A DNA stretch of 64,000 nt from Herbaspirillum sp. SJZ107 (GTDB lineage Bacteria > Pseudomonadota > Gammaproteobacteria > Burkholderiales > Burkholderiaceae_D), in contig NZ_VFNH01000004.1 of the NCBI RefSeq assembly GCF_006715485.1, positions 372,001 through 436,000 of the forward strand, read 5' to 3'. Position 1 is the stretch's first letter. Every line of letters starts with the position of its first letter. A program made the translations under genes and the position numbers. This document shows positions 42,577 to 52,215 of this stretch, one piece after another. Below the pieces are notes generated by a model. That model made no database searches. It saw only the letters and a program-made list of their open reading frames with translations, and was not told where the DNA came from.

Positions 42577-45419
42577 CATCGCAGGCAGATGCCAACAAGG
42601 CAAGCGTCATCAAGATCGTGCAGGAATTGCTCTTCAATGAGCCCGACAAGAGTGCGATCACGCCGGCACTCATCGGGCAGAAGATCGATCTTGCCCTGAT
42701 GATCAATCCGGGGTGGGCAGAAGGACTCGACCGGAACGCGGTATCGGACGAGCTGATCCGCCGCTTCAGCGTATGGCGTGCCCAGGACACCGCGCTGGAA
42801 AACGAGGAGGGGCACGAGCCCTGGCTGACCCCCGAGCGCAAGAAGGACTGGCGCTACTGGCAGCGTTATCGCGAGATGCAGGAAGCAAAGCTCCCCTGGC
42901 AGGCCGTGGATGGACTGGACAAATCCACCGATCGCATCCTGGGCATGCTGGAAGACCCGCGACGCAAGGGCCCCTGGGACCGCCGCGGACTCGTCGTGGG
43001 ACACGTCCAGTCGGGCAAGACCGGCAGCTACACCGGCCTGATCTGCAAGGCGGCGGATGCGGGATACAAGATCATCATCGTGCTCGCGGGCCTGCACAAC
43101 AATCTGCGCACGCAGACGCAGATTCGCCTGGACGAAGGTTTTCTTGGGTTCGAGACCGACCCGAACGCGGAGGGCATGCGCCTGGTCGGTGTCGGCAGAA
43201 TCGACCAGGACCCCTCGATTCGACCCAACTACGCGACCAATCGTACCGAAAAAGGCGATTTCATCGCCGGCAATATCCGCAATCTCGGCGTATCGCCCGA
43301 GGCGCTGCCCTGGCTGTTCGTCGTCAAGAAGAACAAGACCGTGCTCAATCGCCTGCTGAAGTGGATCAGGACCCACGTTGCGGATGCTACCGACCCGGCC
43401 ACCGGGCGCAAGGTCGTGACCCATCTGCCGCTGCTGATCGTCGACGACGAGGCAGACCACGCTTCCGTCGACACCGGCGAGCAGTTCTTCGACGAGAACG
43501 GCAAGACGGAGGAGGACTACGAGCCCAAGGCCATCAATGGACTGATCCGGCGCATTCTGCACGCCTTCCAGCGAAAGGCGTACGTGGGATATACGGCCAC
43601 GCCATTCGCCAACATCTTCATTCACGAGCGTGGCGAGACGAAGGAGGAGGGGCCGGATCTGTTCCCGGCCGCCTTCATCCACAATCTGGGCGCGCCGTCG
43701 AATTACGTCGGGCCGGCGCGGGTCTTCGGCCTCGACAATGGCGAGATCCGGGAAGGCGCTCTTCCCCTGGTTCGGGAAGTCGCGGATCACTGCGGCGAGG
43801 ATGGAAAATCCGGATGGATGCCCACCGGTCACAAGAAGACTCACGTACCGCCGTATCCGGACGATACGGGCCTGCCTGCGTCACTGCAGGAAGCGATCGA
43901 TGCATTCGTCCTGACCTGCGCGATTCGGCACCTGCGCGGTCAGAAGGGCGAGCACAGTTCGATGCTCGTGCACGTCACGCGCTTCAATGACGTGCAGCGC
44001 GAAGTGCATGCTCGTGTCGAAGCTCTGATCCGGGGCATGGACCAGCGACTGTCGCGCAGGATCGGGCACGAGCCGGTGCTCGCGCGTCTGCACGAACTGT
44101 GGCAGCGCGATTTCGTGCTCACCACCGAGGAGCTCGCAGCGAACGTGCCGGACGCGGGACCGTACTCCGTCGACGACTGGGATGCGATCGCCGGGATCCT
44201 CCCGTACATGGTCAGCGAAATCAGCGTTCGGGTCATCAACGGTACTGCAGGCGATGTGCTCGACTACGCGGACGCGGCAGACGGACTGAAGGTCATTGCC
44301 ATCGGTGGCGACAAGCTGGCGCGGGGCCTGACACTGGAAGGACTGTGCACCAGCTACTTCCTGCGCGCGTCGCAGATGTACGACACGCTCATGCAGATGG
44401 GGCGCTGGTTCGGCTATCGCCCGGGCTATCTCGACCTGTGCCGGCTATACACGACCGCCGAGCTGGTCGAATGGTTCGAACACATTGCGGACGCCGCCGA
44501 AGAGCTGCGGGACGAGTTCGACATGATGGTCGAAAGCGGTGGCAAACCGCGCGACTACGGTCTCAAGGTGGTGTCGCATCCGGTGCTGATGGTAACGTCG
44601 CGCCTCAAGATGCGTGCGGCGAAGACCCTGAACCTGTCGTTCAGCGGATGCGTGGTGGAGACGATCTCGCTGCACCGTGACGAGGCGCGAATCGGCAGCA
44701 ACTTCCAGGCGCTGAAGGACCTGATCTCGGTTCTGCCCCAGGGCGACGTGAATCCCGTGCAGGAGCGACCCGGTGGGTCGGATCAATGGAATGGCGTTGT
44801 GTGGAACGGTGTCGGGCACGAACACGTCACGGACTTCCTCGGTGCCTACAGTACCCATCCGGCTGCATTGAAGGTGAACAGCCTGGCCATCAGGGAATTC
44901 ATCTCCTCCATGGTGAAGGAAGGGGAGCTGACCCAGTGGACAGTAGCGCTGGTCGGGGGCGGTGTGACCGACAAGGCGTCGGATATCGAAGGTCTCCAGG
45001 TGAGGCGCACGAAGCGCAAGGCCAGTGCACCCGATACCGATCGCTATTCGATCGGCCGGCTTCTGTCCCCGCGGGACGAAGCCATCGACTTCGATCGGGA
45101 TGCCTGGCAGGCCGCGCTGGAGCTGACGCGGAAGATCTGGGCCGAACACGCAGCGCCGACCAGGAAGCACGAAGAACCCGAGGTCCCGAGCGGGCCGGCT
45201 CTGCGCAAGGTGCGAGGCCACGGCGCTCCGGGTGTCGATGCCCATCCGGAGCGCGGGCTTCTGCTCATCTACCTGCTCGAGCTGGGGGACATTGCGGATC
45301 CGCCGTCGATGCCGGTCGTTGCCTTCGGCATCAGCTTCCCGGGCAGCAAGTCGGGTACGAAGGTGGCGTACAAGGTCAACAATGTCCTCTGGGAGCAGGA
45401 ATATGCCGACGCCGCTTAA
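42573..45419 (+). CDS. Z1-domain ATPase
   Basis: This 948-residue Z1-domain protein has a helicase-like P-loop, VVGHVQSGKTGSYTGL (about residue 142), the DEAD-like Walker B LLIVDDEADHAS (about 287), VGYTATPFANIF (motif III, about 338), GDKLARGLTLEGL (about 578) and MQMGRWFGYRPGY (motif VI-like, about 606). These are the Z1 hallmarks. I chose ATG 42573, which overlaps the MORC stop (ATGA); the much longer open frame upstream is out of phase with the MORC gene and is a shadow. Z1 proteins act as NTP-driven translocases in predicted restriction systems. Confidence 0.93.
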   Translation: MTSQADANKASVIKIVQELLFNEPDKSAITPALIGQKIDLALMINPGWAEGLDRNAVSDELIRRFSVWRAQDTALENEEGHEPWLTPERKKDWRYWQRYREMQEAKLPWQAVDGLDKSTDRILGMLEDPRRKGPWDRRGLVVGHVQSGKTGSYTGLICKAADAGYKIIIVLAGLHNNLRTQTQIRLDEGFLGFETDPNAEGMRLVGVGRIDQDPSIRPNYATNRTEKGDFIAGNIRNLGVSPEALPWLFVVKKNKTVLNRLLKWIRTHVADATDPATGRKVVTHLPLLIVDDEADHASVDTGEQFFDENGKTEEDYEPKAINGLIRRILHAFQRKAYVGYTATPFANIFIHERGETKEEGPDLFPAAFIHNLGAPSNYVGPARVFGLDNGEIREGALPLVREVADHCGEDGKSGWMPTGHKKTHVPPYPDDTGLPASLQEAIDAFVLTCAIRHLRGQKGEHSSMLVHVTRFNDVQREVHARVEALIRGMDQRLSRRIGHEPVLARLHELWQRDFVLTTEELAANVPDAGPYSVDDWDAIAGILPYMVSEISVRVINGTAGDVLDYADAADGLKVIAIGGDKLARGLTLEGLCTSYFLRASQMYDTLMQMGRWFGYRPGYLDLCRLYTTAELVEWFEHIADAAEELRDEFDMMVESGGKPRDYGLKVVSHPVLMVTSRLKMRAAKTLNLSFSGCVVETISLHRDEARIGSNFQALKDLISVLPQGDVNPVQERPGGSDQWNGVVWNGVGHEHVTDFLGAYSTHPAALKVNSLAIREFISSMVKEGELTQWTVALVGGGVTDKASDIEGLQVRRTKRKASAPDTDRYSIGRLLSPRDEAIDFDRDAWQAALELTRKIWAEHAAPTRKHEEPEVPSGPALRKVRGHGAPGVDAHPERGLLLIYLLELGDIADPPSMPVVAFGISFPGSKSGTKVAYKVNNVLWEQEYADAA

Positions 45420-46410
45420 CGAAGAGCTTGCCGGTGCTTGGCGCGCGCTCTCCGGTGGCACGCATTCGGAGAGCGGCTGGCGCAGCATTGCAGTCTCGGG
45501 CCTGGATGGAAGCCGACTCCAGGCTGCCCGGAAATTTCCGGAAAATCGGGAAGCGCTTCTGATCGGATTCGAATCGGCGACGTTGCCTCCGGCCCCGAAT
45601 CTTCCTTCCGCAACCGGATTCCGGGTCGAGCGGATCGCGCCCGGCCTGCCCGGCGACTGGCTCGCACTGGTGCGCCAGGAAGAGGGCGGTATCGAACTGT
45701 TCGCCCGCATGGCTTCCGACGTCGTCGCCATGATCGCCGCCAGCGCGGCGGCCACGCATCAGCGTCAGCTGCAGTTGTTCCTGGGGCGAGTGCGGGCGTG
45801 GCAGCAGTTCATGAGCAGGAGTATGACGGGATTGAGCCCCGAGGCCGAGCTGGGGCTCGCCGGTGAACTGGTGTGCCTCGACATGCTGATCGATGCCGGC
45901 GTCGATGCGCACGCGGCTGTCGAAGGATGGAAGGGGCCACTCGACGGACTGCAGGACTTCGAGATCGGCAGTAGCGCCATCGAAGTGAAAAGCACGCTGT
46001 CTCACGACGGCTTTCCGGCGACCATCCTGTCGCTCGAGCAGCTGGACGATTCGACGCGACAGCCGCTTTTCATCCTCGGCTGCCGGTTTGCCGTCGCGGC
46101 CGAGGGTCTGACGCTGAGCGAGAGAGTGCACGCTCTGCGCCTCGTGCTCGAGAGTGATCCTGCTGCGTCAGGCAGGTTCGAGAACGCGCTGCTTCAAGCC
46201 GGCTACGTCGATGCGCACGCCGAACATTACACACGACGCCTGGTCGTGTCCGAATCACGGTTCGTGCTTGTGGACGAGACGTTTCCGCGCCTGGTCACCG
46301 GGAACGTGCCCGCTGCAATAAGGCGGGTGCGCTACGAACTGGATCTCGACGCCACCGGCGCGCGCGCATTCTCTCTCGGGAATGTGCTGGAACTTACAGG
46401 AGCAGTCTGA
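45403..46410 (+). CDS. PD-(D/E)XK motif protein (DUF4420)
   Basis: This 335-residue nuclease-fold protein has a catalytic region (about residues 176-200) that reads GPLDGLQDFEIG then SAIEVKSTLS, the D...ExK pattern of the PD-(D/E)XK fold. It starts within the last 17 nt of the Z1 gene, which indicates tight coupling. Proteins of this family are regular partners of Z1 and MORC ATPases and are the likely DNA-cutting subunit. DUF4420 is assigned from motif and context. Confidence 0.88.
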   Translation: MPTPLNEELAGAWRALSGGTHSESGWRSIAVSGLDGSRLQAARKFPENREALLIGFESATLPPAPNLPSATGFRVERIAPGLPGDWLALVRQEEGGIELFARMASDVVAMIAASAAATHQRQLQLFLGRVRAWQQFMSRSMTGLSPEAELGLAGELVCLDMLIDAGVDAHAAVEGWKGPLDGLQDFEIGSSAIEVKSTLSHDGFPATILSLEQLDDSTRQPLFILGCRFAVAAEGLTLSERVHALRLVLESDPAASGRFENALLQAGYVDAHAEHYTRRLVVSESRFVLVDETFPRLVTGNVPAAIRRVRYELDLDATGARAFSLGNVLELTGAV

Positions 46411-48216
46411 ATGGAACTGATCGAATTTTTGCGTGACACCCAGCTGGAAGTGCGGGGCGAGCTGGCGGCACGGGCGGCGGAGGCAAGCGAGGAAACGCCG
46501 TTTCCCGAACTCGTGTTCACCGAGGTCGTCACGAGGCACATGGCCGACATCGGCATGACGTTCGAACCGCAGATCTGTCGCTACATGGCCCGCATCGGCA
46601 ACAGCACGTTGCGGCTGAGTGGCTTCGCGATCTCGGATGACCTCGACCAGCTCGACCTGTATGTCAGTCTCTACGACGGCTGCGACGCGGTGACGTCCAT
46701 TCCGGATTCGGAAACGACGCGTGCCGCAGGCCAGTGCGCGAAATTTCTCGAAGAATGCGTGTCCGGCGCCCTGCTGCGCAAGATGGACCAGTCGCACGAC
46801 GCCTATCCACTCGTGCAGACGATCGAACAGGCCTATCCGTCCCTGGAGCAGATCCGGGTCTACGTTCTGACCGATCGGAAGGCGAAGACCCGTACCTTCC
46901 AGGCCCGTGAAATCCAGGGCAAGACGATCAAGCTGGAGGTCATGGACATCGAGCGCCTGTTCAACCACTGGCAGAGCGGCAAGCCGCGCGATGAACTGGT
47001 CGTGAACTTCAGCAACGATTGTGGCGGCCCGCTGCCATGTGTCTGGGTGTCGGGCGACGATGCGGAATACGATTACGCGCTGACCGCGATTCCCGGGGAA
47101 GCCTTGCGCCACCTGTACGAAAAGTACGGCCCGCGCATCCTGGAGGCGAACGTGAGGTCGTTCCTCAGCCAGACCAACAAGGTCAACAGGGGAATCCGTG
47201 ACACGCTGCGCGAGCAGCCGGAGCGGTTCATGGCCTACAACAACGGCGTGGTCATCGTCGCCGACGAAGCGAACCTCGAGCGTGCCGCCGACGGCAGCCC
47301 GGGCATCGCCTGGCTGAAGGGCATGCAGGTCGTGAACGGCGGACAGACGATGGCGTCGATCTTCTTCACTCGCAAGAAGTACGCCGGCGTCGACCTGAGC
47401 AAGGTGCGCGTGCCTGCCAAGATCATCGTGCTGCGGCGTACGGACGAACTCTCGGAAGACGGTCTGATCGCGGACATCTCCCGGTACGCGAACTCGCAGA
47501 GTGCGGTGAAGGGATCCGACCTTTTCGCGAACAAGCCCTTCCAGGTACAGATGGAAAAGCTGGCCATGACGACGTATTGCCCGGATGGCGTGAGCCGCTG
47601 GTACTACGAACGCGCGGCCGGCAGCTACAAGGTGATGCTCGATCGCGAAGCGAAGTCGGCGGCCGATCGCCGTCGCCTCCAGGAGTCGATGCCGCCCGCG
47701 CGCAAGCTGACCAAGACCGATTTTGCCAAGTATCTGTGCGCCTGGATGCAGATGCCCGACCTGGTCAGCCTGGGCGGGCAGAAGGCGTTCCCGGCCTTCA
47801 TGAAACATATGACGCCCGACGACAGCGAGACGGTCGCGCTTCCGGATGTGGCGCAGTACAAGCGCATGATCGCCCAGGTCATCATCTTCAAGTCGGCGGA
47901 GAGGCTGATCAAGCCGCGGTTCCCCGCTTTCAAGGCAAACGTCACGGCCTACACGGTGGCGCTGGTGTCGCACCTGCTGGGAGACAGGATCGGTCTGGAC
48001 GCCATCTGGGAGCGCCAGTCGATCTCGCCGCAGCTCGGAAAACAGATCCTCGTCTGGGCGGACGAAGTCCACGCCCTGCTGCAGGAAAGCGCAAAGGGAC
48101 GCATGATCTCCGAGTGGGCCAAGCGAAAGGATTGTTGGGAAGTCATGCTGGATCACGTCTGGTCCGTGCCGGACATGAGCATTCCCGAACTGATCGCCGT
48201 ACGCAAGGCCGCCTGA
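46411..48216 (+). CDS. AIPR-family protein 1
   Basis: This 601-residue protein of the abortive infection phage resistance (AIPR) family has an N-terminal module (about residues 1-200, with LVFTEVVTRHMADIGMTFEP and RLSGFAISDDLDQLDLYVSL) that precedes the AIPR core: RILEANVRSFLSQTNKVNRG (about 242), MAYNNGVVIVAD and MQVVNGGQTMASIFF (about 304). AGGAG stands in front of the ATG, which follows the upstream stop directly. The AIPR core shows the conserved NVR and YNNG and NGGQT blocks. AIPR proteins associate with phage defence; their activity is unproven here. Confidence 0.9.
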   Translation: MELIEFLRDTQLEVRGELAARAAEASEETPFPELVFTEVVTRHMADIGMTFEPQICRYMARIGNSTLRLSGFAISDDLDQLDLYVSLYDGCDAVTSIPDSETTRAAGQCAKFLEECVSGALLRKMDQSHDAYPLVQTIEQAYPSLEQIRVYVLTDRKAKTRTFQAREIQGKTIKLEVMDIERLFNHWQSGKPRDELVVNFSNDCGGPLPCVWVSGDDAEYDYALTAIPGEALRHLYEKYGPRILEANVRSFLSQTNKVNRGIRDTLREQPERFMAYNNGVVIVADEANLERAADGSPGIAWLKGMQVVNGGQTMASIFFTRKKYAGVDLSKVRVPAKIIVLRRTDELSEDGLIADISRYANSQSAVKGSDLFANKPFQVQMEKLAMTTYCPDGVSRWYYERAAGSYKVMLDREAKSAADRRRLQESMPPARKLTKTDFAKYLCAWMQMPDLVSLGGQKAFPAFMKHMTPDDSETVALPDVAQYKRMIAQVIIFKSAERLIKPRFPAFKANVTAYTVALVSHLLGDRIGLDAIWERQSISPQLGKQILVWADEVHALLQESAKGRMISEWAKRKDCWEVMLDHVWSVPDMSIPELIAVRKAA

Positions 48217-50885
48217 TGAACAACGCCGATTCGAACATGCTGCTGAAGGATTTTCTCGCGGTCGTGCACGGTGAAGTGCGTGACCGACTCGCCATGCGGA
48301 CCGTCGTGAACGGCGGTCGGGTGCAGTTCGAGGAACTTGCGTTCGTCGAAGTCTTCGCAGGCTACATGGCCGAGCGCGGGATCACTTTCGAACCGCAGCC
48401 GTGCCGCTTCGTGGCGACCGTGGATGGACAGGTGCTCCGGCTGAGCGGCTATGCGCTGTCCGAGGCGCTGGATCGCCTCGACCTTCTGGTCACGGTCTAT
48501 GCCGGAGAGAACGAGCCCCGGACGATGCCGGAAGAAACTGCTCTGGAGGCGATCGCGCAGTGCGGACGCTTCCTCGAGCTGGCAGCCACCGGGACTCTCG
48601 CCGAACACGTCGACGAGAGCCATGACGCATTCCCGCTGATCTCGACGATTGCCGCAGCATGGAACGACATTCGACAGGTCCGCATTCATGTCCTGACCGA
48701 TCTGTGTGCGAGAACGCTGGATGCGCCCGATCTCGACATCATCGGTCGCCCGGTTCCCGTGGAGGTTTTCGACATCGAACGGGTATTCGATCAGCGCGAG
48801 GACGCCGAACTTCATCATCGCTTTCTTGCGCTGACGGCCTTCAGGCATGACTGGCTCGCCACGATCGGCGAAGTCGCGCTGGAGGAAGGGGAAGACGAGG
48901 AAGCGGCTTTCGTCGATGACGCCGGCAGGCGACTGACGGAGGCGGAAGAATTCAGCGACTTCCAGCGCTGTCGTCTTGCGCGATCGATGCCGGGACAGCC
49001 GGACATTCGGGTCGACGGCTACGCATTCGATGATGCCGACGGATCGCTGGCTCTGGTCATTGCCGATTTCTGCGGCACTCCGGAAACGGGGACCATCACG
49101 GACGATGAAGCGAGAGTGCTGTTCGAAATGGCGGAAGGCTTCGCCGTCGCCGCATTCGCGGGCGACCTGTCCAGGCAGGGCAACCCGCAGGGCGATCCCG
49201 GTATCGGTCTCGCTGCCGACATGGTGCGCCAGCAGGCCACCATTTCCCGGTTGCGTCTCTACCTCGTTACCGATCGCCTGGCCGATTTCGCCGATCAGGC
49301 ACCCGAGGGTGTCGCACCTGCCGGGATTGCGGTCGAGCGCCACACCTGGGATGTCGCCCGATTCCACCGTGCCTGGGTGTCCGACAGTGGCAGGGACGAC
49401 CTGGAGGTGGACTTCCGCAGCAGCAGCGGCAGCGGAATCGCGGCACTGCATGCCGGTTCTTCGGAGGATTACGAGGGGTATCTTTGCACCGTCTCCGGCG
49501 CCGTGCTGGCATCGATCTACGAGCGTCATGGCAGCCGGGTGCTGGAAGGGAACGTCCGCTCGTTCCTGAGCACCAAGGGCAAGATCAACTCGGGCATTCA
49601 GCAGACCATTGCCGAAAAGCCGGCGATGTTCTTCGCTTATAACAACGGGATTGCCGCGACCGCGGAATCCGTGGAATTCGACGAGCACACTTCGAGGATA
49701 GTCAGGGCGACCAACCTCCAGATCGTGAACGGCGGCCAGACCACCGCGTCACTTGCCGCTGCAGCCCGCGCGGGCCACGACCTGGCGAAGGTATGGGTGC
49801 AGATGAAACTGTCCGTCCTGCCGCCTTCTCGCAGCCCGGAGCTGATACCGCTGATTGCCCGATTCGCCAACAGCCAGAACAAGGTCAACGAATCCGATTT
49901 TTTCGCCAATCATCCGTACCATCTGCGGCTGGAGCAGCTCTCGAAGCAGGTGCAGGCGCCGGCCGTGAACGGGGATGTCCCGACCCGCTGGTATTACGAG
50001 CGCTCGCGCGGACAGTATGTCAACGATCAGAAGAACCTGAGCAAGGATGCGGCAAAGGATTTCCTGCGCAGGAACCCGAAGGCGCAGCTGCTGACCAAGC
50101 TGGATATCGCCAAGCTCGAGAATACCTGGAAGGGGTTGCCGCACAAGGTGAGTGCCGGGGCGCAGAAGAATTTCGTCTTCTTTGCCGGGTGGCTGGCCAA
50201 ACGCTGGACCGAGAACGACGCTGCTTTCGACGAGCAGTACTTCAGGGACCTGGTCGCGATGGCAATCCTGTTCCGGCAGACGGAACTGATCGTGAAGGAT
50301 CAGCCCTGGTACGAGGGCGCATACCGGCCGAACATCGTGACATACGCGCTGGCAGTGCTGCAGTTCTCGGTGCTGAAGTCGGGCAAAGGGAAACAGCTCG
50401 ATCTCGGTGCGATCTGGGCACGGCAGAACGTGTCCGCGGCGCTGCGCGCGCAGATCGCATCGAGCGCTCGGGCCGTGTTCGGCGTCCTCACCGATCCCGA
50501 TCGCCCGAAGGCAAACGTGACCGAGTGGGCGAAGCAGGAGGCCTGCTGGGAAAGGGCGCGGGATGCTGCCGCACCGCTCGGCGAAAAGCTGATTGATGAG
50601 CTGTTCGATCCGGTCCTGCAAAAATATGCGAGCGGAAGCGGAATTCAGCAGATTGGATACGGGGTGTTCGCCAGAACAGCGGTGCTGGGAATTCGACCGG
50701 CGCAGTGGCAGGAGCTGATGGAGTGGGGCAGCGAGCGTGGCTTGCTCGACTCCCGCGACGAGCGCTTGCTCAGGACTGCCGGTCGCATTCCAAGATTTGT
50801 TCCTTCCGTCAAGGAGTGCGAGCAGATCTGGAGTATAAGGTCCAAGCTGATTCAGCAGGGTTTTTCGGACAAGTCGGAGGTTTAG
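48216..50885 (+). CDS. AIPR-family protein 2 with duplicated N-terminal module
   Basis: This 889-residue AIPR protein shares one base with the upstream stop (TGATG). Its N terminus carries the same module as AIPR 1 (about residues 1-200: FVEVFAGYMAERGITFEPQP, RLSGYALSEALDRLDLLVTV). A second, diverged copy follows (about 218-390: DIRVDGYAFDDADGSLALVI and SRLRLYLVTDRLADFAD). The AIPR core comes next (VLEGNVRSFLSTKGKINSGI, FFAYNNGIAATAE and LQIVNGGQTTASLA, about 441-510). A C-terminal extension of about 90 residues (IRPAQWQELMEWG and SVKECEQIWSIRSKL) is not in AIPR 1. The long upstream part of its open frame is a shadow of AIPR 1. It closes the six-gene operon. Confidence 0.9.
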   Translation: MNNADSNMLLKDFLAVVHGEVRDRLAMRTVVNGGRVQFEELAFVEVFAGYMAERGITFEPQPCRFVATVDGQVLRLSGYALSEALDRLDLLVTVYAGENEPRTMPEETALEAIAQCGRFLELAATGTLAEHVDESHDAFPLISTIAAAWNDIRQVRIHVLTDLCARTLDAPDLDIIGRPVPVEVFDIERVFDQREDAELHHRFLALTAFRHDWLATIGEVALEEGEDEEAAFVDDAGRRLTEAEEFSDFQRCRLARSMPGQPDIRVDGYAFDDADGSLALVIADFCGTPETGTITDDEARVLFEMAEGFAVAAFAGDLSRQGNPQGDPGIGLAADMVRQQATISRLRLYLVTDRLADFADQAPEGVAPAGIAVERHTWDVARFHRAWVSDSGRDDLEVDFRSSSGSGIAALHAGSSEDYEGYLCTVSGAVLASIYERHGSRVLEGNVRSFLSTKGKINSGIQQTIAEKPAMFFAYNNGIAATAESVEFDEHTSRIVRATNLQIVNGGQTTASLAAAARAGHDLAKVWVQMKLSVLPPSRSPELIPLIARFANSQNKVNESDFFANHPYHLRLEQLSKQVQAPAVNGDVPTRWYYERSRGQYVNDQKNLSKDAAKDFLRRNPKAQLLTKLDIAKLENTWKGLPHKVSAGAQKNFVFFAGWLAKRWTENDAAFDEQYFRDLVAMAILFRQTELIVKDQPWYEGAYRPNIVTYALAVLQFSVLKSGKGKQLDLGAIWARQNVSAALRAQIASSARAVFGVLTDPDRPKANVTEWAKQEACWERARDAAAPLGEKLIDELFDPVLQKYASGSGIQQIGYGVFARTAVLGIRPAQWQELMEWGSERGLLDSRDERLLRTAGRIPRFVPSVKECEQIWSIRSKLIQQGFSDKSEV

Positions 50886-51070
50886 AACGTTCCTACGCTT
50901 TACATGGTGGCCAGGCACGGACGTGGAGAGGATGAGTCAATACGGCGCGATCAATGCGCCAAACGAACTTGGCCAAACAATCAACTCGGTTGATTTTCCA
51001 GGAACCTCAAACAATTTTGGCTTGCGCAGTGTTGCTCGGGCATTGATCAGTAAAGCAGCGTTTCCTGGAA

Positions 51071-51664
51071 TCATAGCAGTCGCAAGTCTGCGATATAGTC
51101 AAAAATCTCCTGAATCTTGTAGGCCTGTTTTTCCTTGAACGGAACTTCACGATAAGGCCCGACTGACAGCGGTATGTACGTCAGCTCGGTGCCTTTCGGT
51201 CTTAAAAGCAATCCCTCACAGCTTGATCTTGGCAAGGTCAGCCATCGAACTTGCGACTGCGCCTGCATGCCCAACTGCAGCAGAACGTCCAGATGATCAA
51301 ACGACGATGACGAATGCAGTTTTGGCATGTCACGGTTTGGTAATGGGCGGTCAGCGGAAATTTTCAATTGTTCAATTTTATTTTCGATTCCTTTTATCGT
51401 CACGATATGGTGATCGCGTAATGCTGAATCAAGGATGAGGTTTGCAGTTTTCACGGCCCAAGGCGAGTGTTCGGTTGGCGATCTGCCTTTCCTGTCGAAG
51501 CTCCACTCTCGCATGGAAACATCCAGTTCATACTCGAGCGTCAAATCGTCTTGCAGAATTTCATGATGGTTTATATGGACATGAAGAGCAAGTGTGTGTT
51601 TAACGAGCTCACGAATCCTTATGAGCGTGTCAGGAGAATAATTCAGAAATAATCTTTTATTCAT
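51071..51664 (-). CDS. Hypothetical protein paired with a cysteine protease
   Basis: This 197-residue protein of unknown family has no signal peptide or membrane segment. It overlaps the papain-like protease gene upstream by 4 nt (ATGA) and is translationally coupled to it. Its base composition is clearly lower in GC than the surroundings. Protease-plus-partner pairs of this type can be effector and immunity, or a protease with its target or chaperone, but nothing in this sequence decides between these. Confidence 0.65.
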   Translation of the reverse strand: MNKRLFLNYSPDTLIRIRELVKHTLALHVHINHHEILQDDLTLEYELDVSMREWSFDRKGRSPTEHSPWAVKTANLILDSALRDHHIVTIKGIENKIEQLKISADRPLPNRDMPKLHSSSSFDHLDVLLQLGMQAQSQVRWLTLPRSSCEGLLLRPKGTELTYIPLSVGPYREVPFKEKQAYKIQEIFDYIADLRLL

Positions 51665-52215
51665 TTCTTGGCTATCCAGGTGTCAATCCAGGGATTTCCA
51701 TTTCCCATGCAAAAATCGACCAGATCCACTAGTTCCCCTTTGTGCTTGTCAGGATCGTTGACAACAATAAGCGTGCTTGCTGAAGGAAATTTAACAACAA
51801 TTCCGGAAATGATCATTACGTGTCCTGTATCATCTCCGTAATCTCTATATACCATCAAAGGCTGCTTTTGCTGGAGATAAGAAGTTATGGTGCCACTATT
51901 TGCATAAGCTGATAGTTGGACGCTTTGCTTGTATCCGAGCTTTATCAAGTCCGAGAGATAGTTGTCCTTTTCCCTGCGTCGGTCGCAACTCGTGCATGGC
52001 GTCAATTCACAGTGTTGAATCTTGCATGTGGGATTTTGCAGGGCTAGAAAACGCTTGAATTTTTGGGGCTGCTTGGTATGGTAATTTTCAAGCATTCGAT
52101 AGCATCCTGCCCAGCACGTGAATTCGCCACTCTTTGGAGCGTGGCGAAAGTTCAAAGTGGTACACAACATCTGCTTGACGAGCAGTTTGATTTCTTTTCC
52201 AGTTAAGCTTGCCAT
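51661..52215 (-). CDS. Papain-like cysteine protease
   Basis: This 184-residue protein has the catalytic cysteine motif GEFTCWAGCYRMLENY (Cys near residue 34), the histidine in DDTGHVMIISGI and an Asn/Asp site in LIVVNDPDKHKG. This Cys-His-Asn/Asp order matches the papain-like family that includes AvrRpt2-type and C39-like peptidases. A Cys-rich stretch (CKIQHCELTPCTSCDRR) is an unusual insert that may bind a metal. There is no signal peptide. It is low in GC and coupled to the unknown 197-residue gene. Confidence 0.75.
   Translation of the reverse strand: MASLTGKEIKLLVKQMLCTTLNFRHAPKSGEFTCWAGCYRMLENYHTKQPQKFKRFLALQNPTCKIQHCELTPCTSCDRRREKDNYLSDLIKLGYKQSVQLSAYANSGTITSYLQQKQPLMVYRDYGDDTGHVMIISGIVVKFPSASTLIVVNDPDKHKGELVDLVDFCMGNGNPWIDTWIAKK

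Noticed and set aside
47577..48215. 213-codon upstream extension of the AIPR 2 frame
   Set aside because: It is a shadow of AIPR 1; TGATG coupling at 48216 gives the start.
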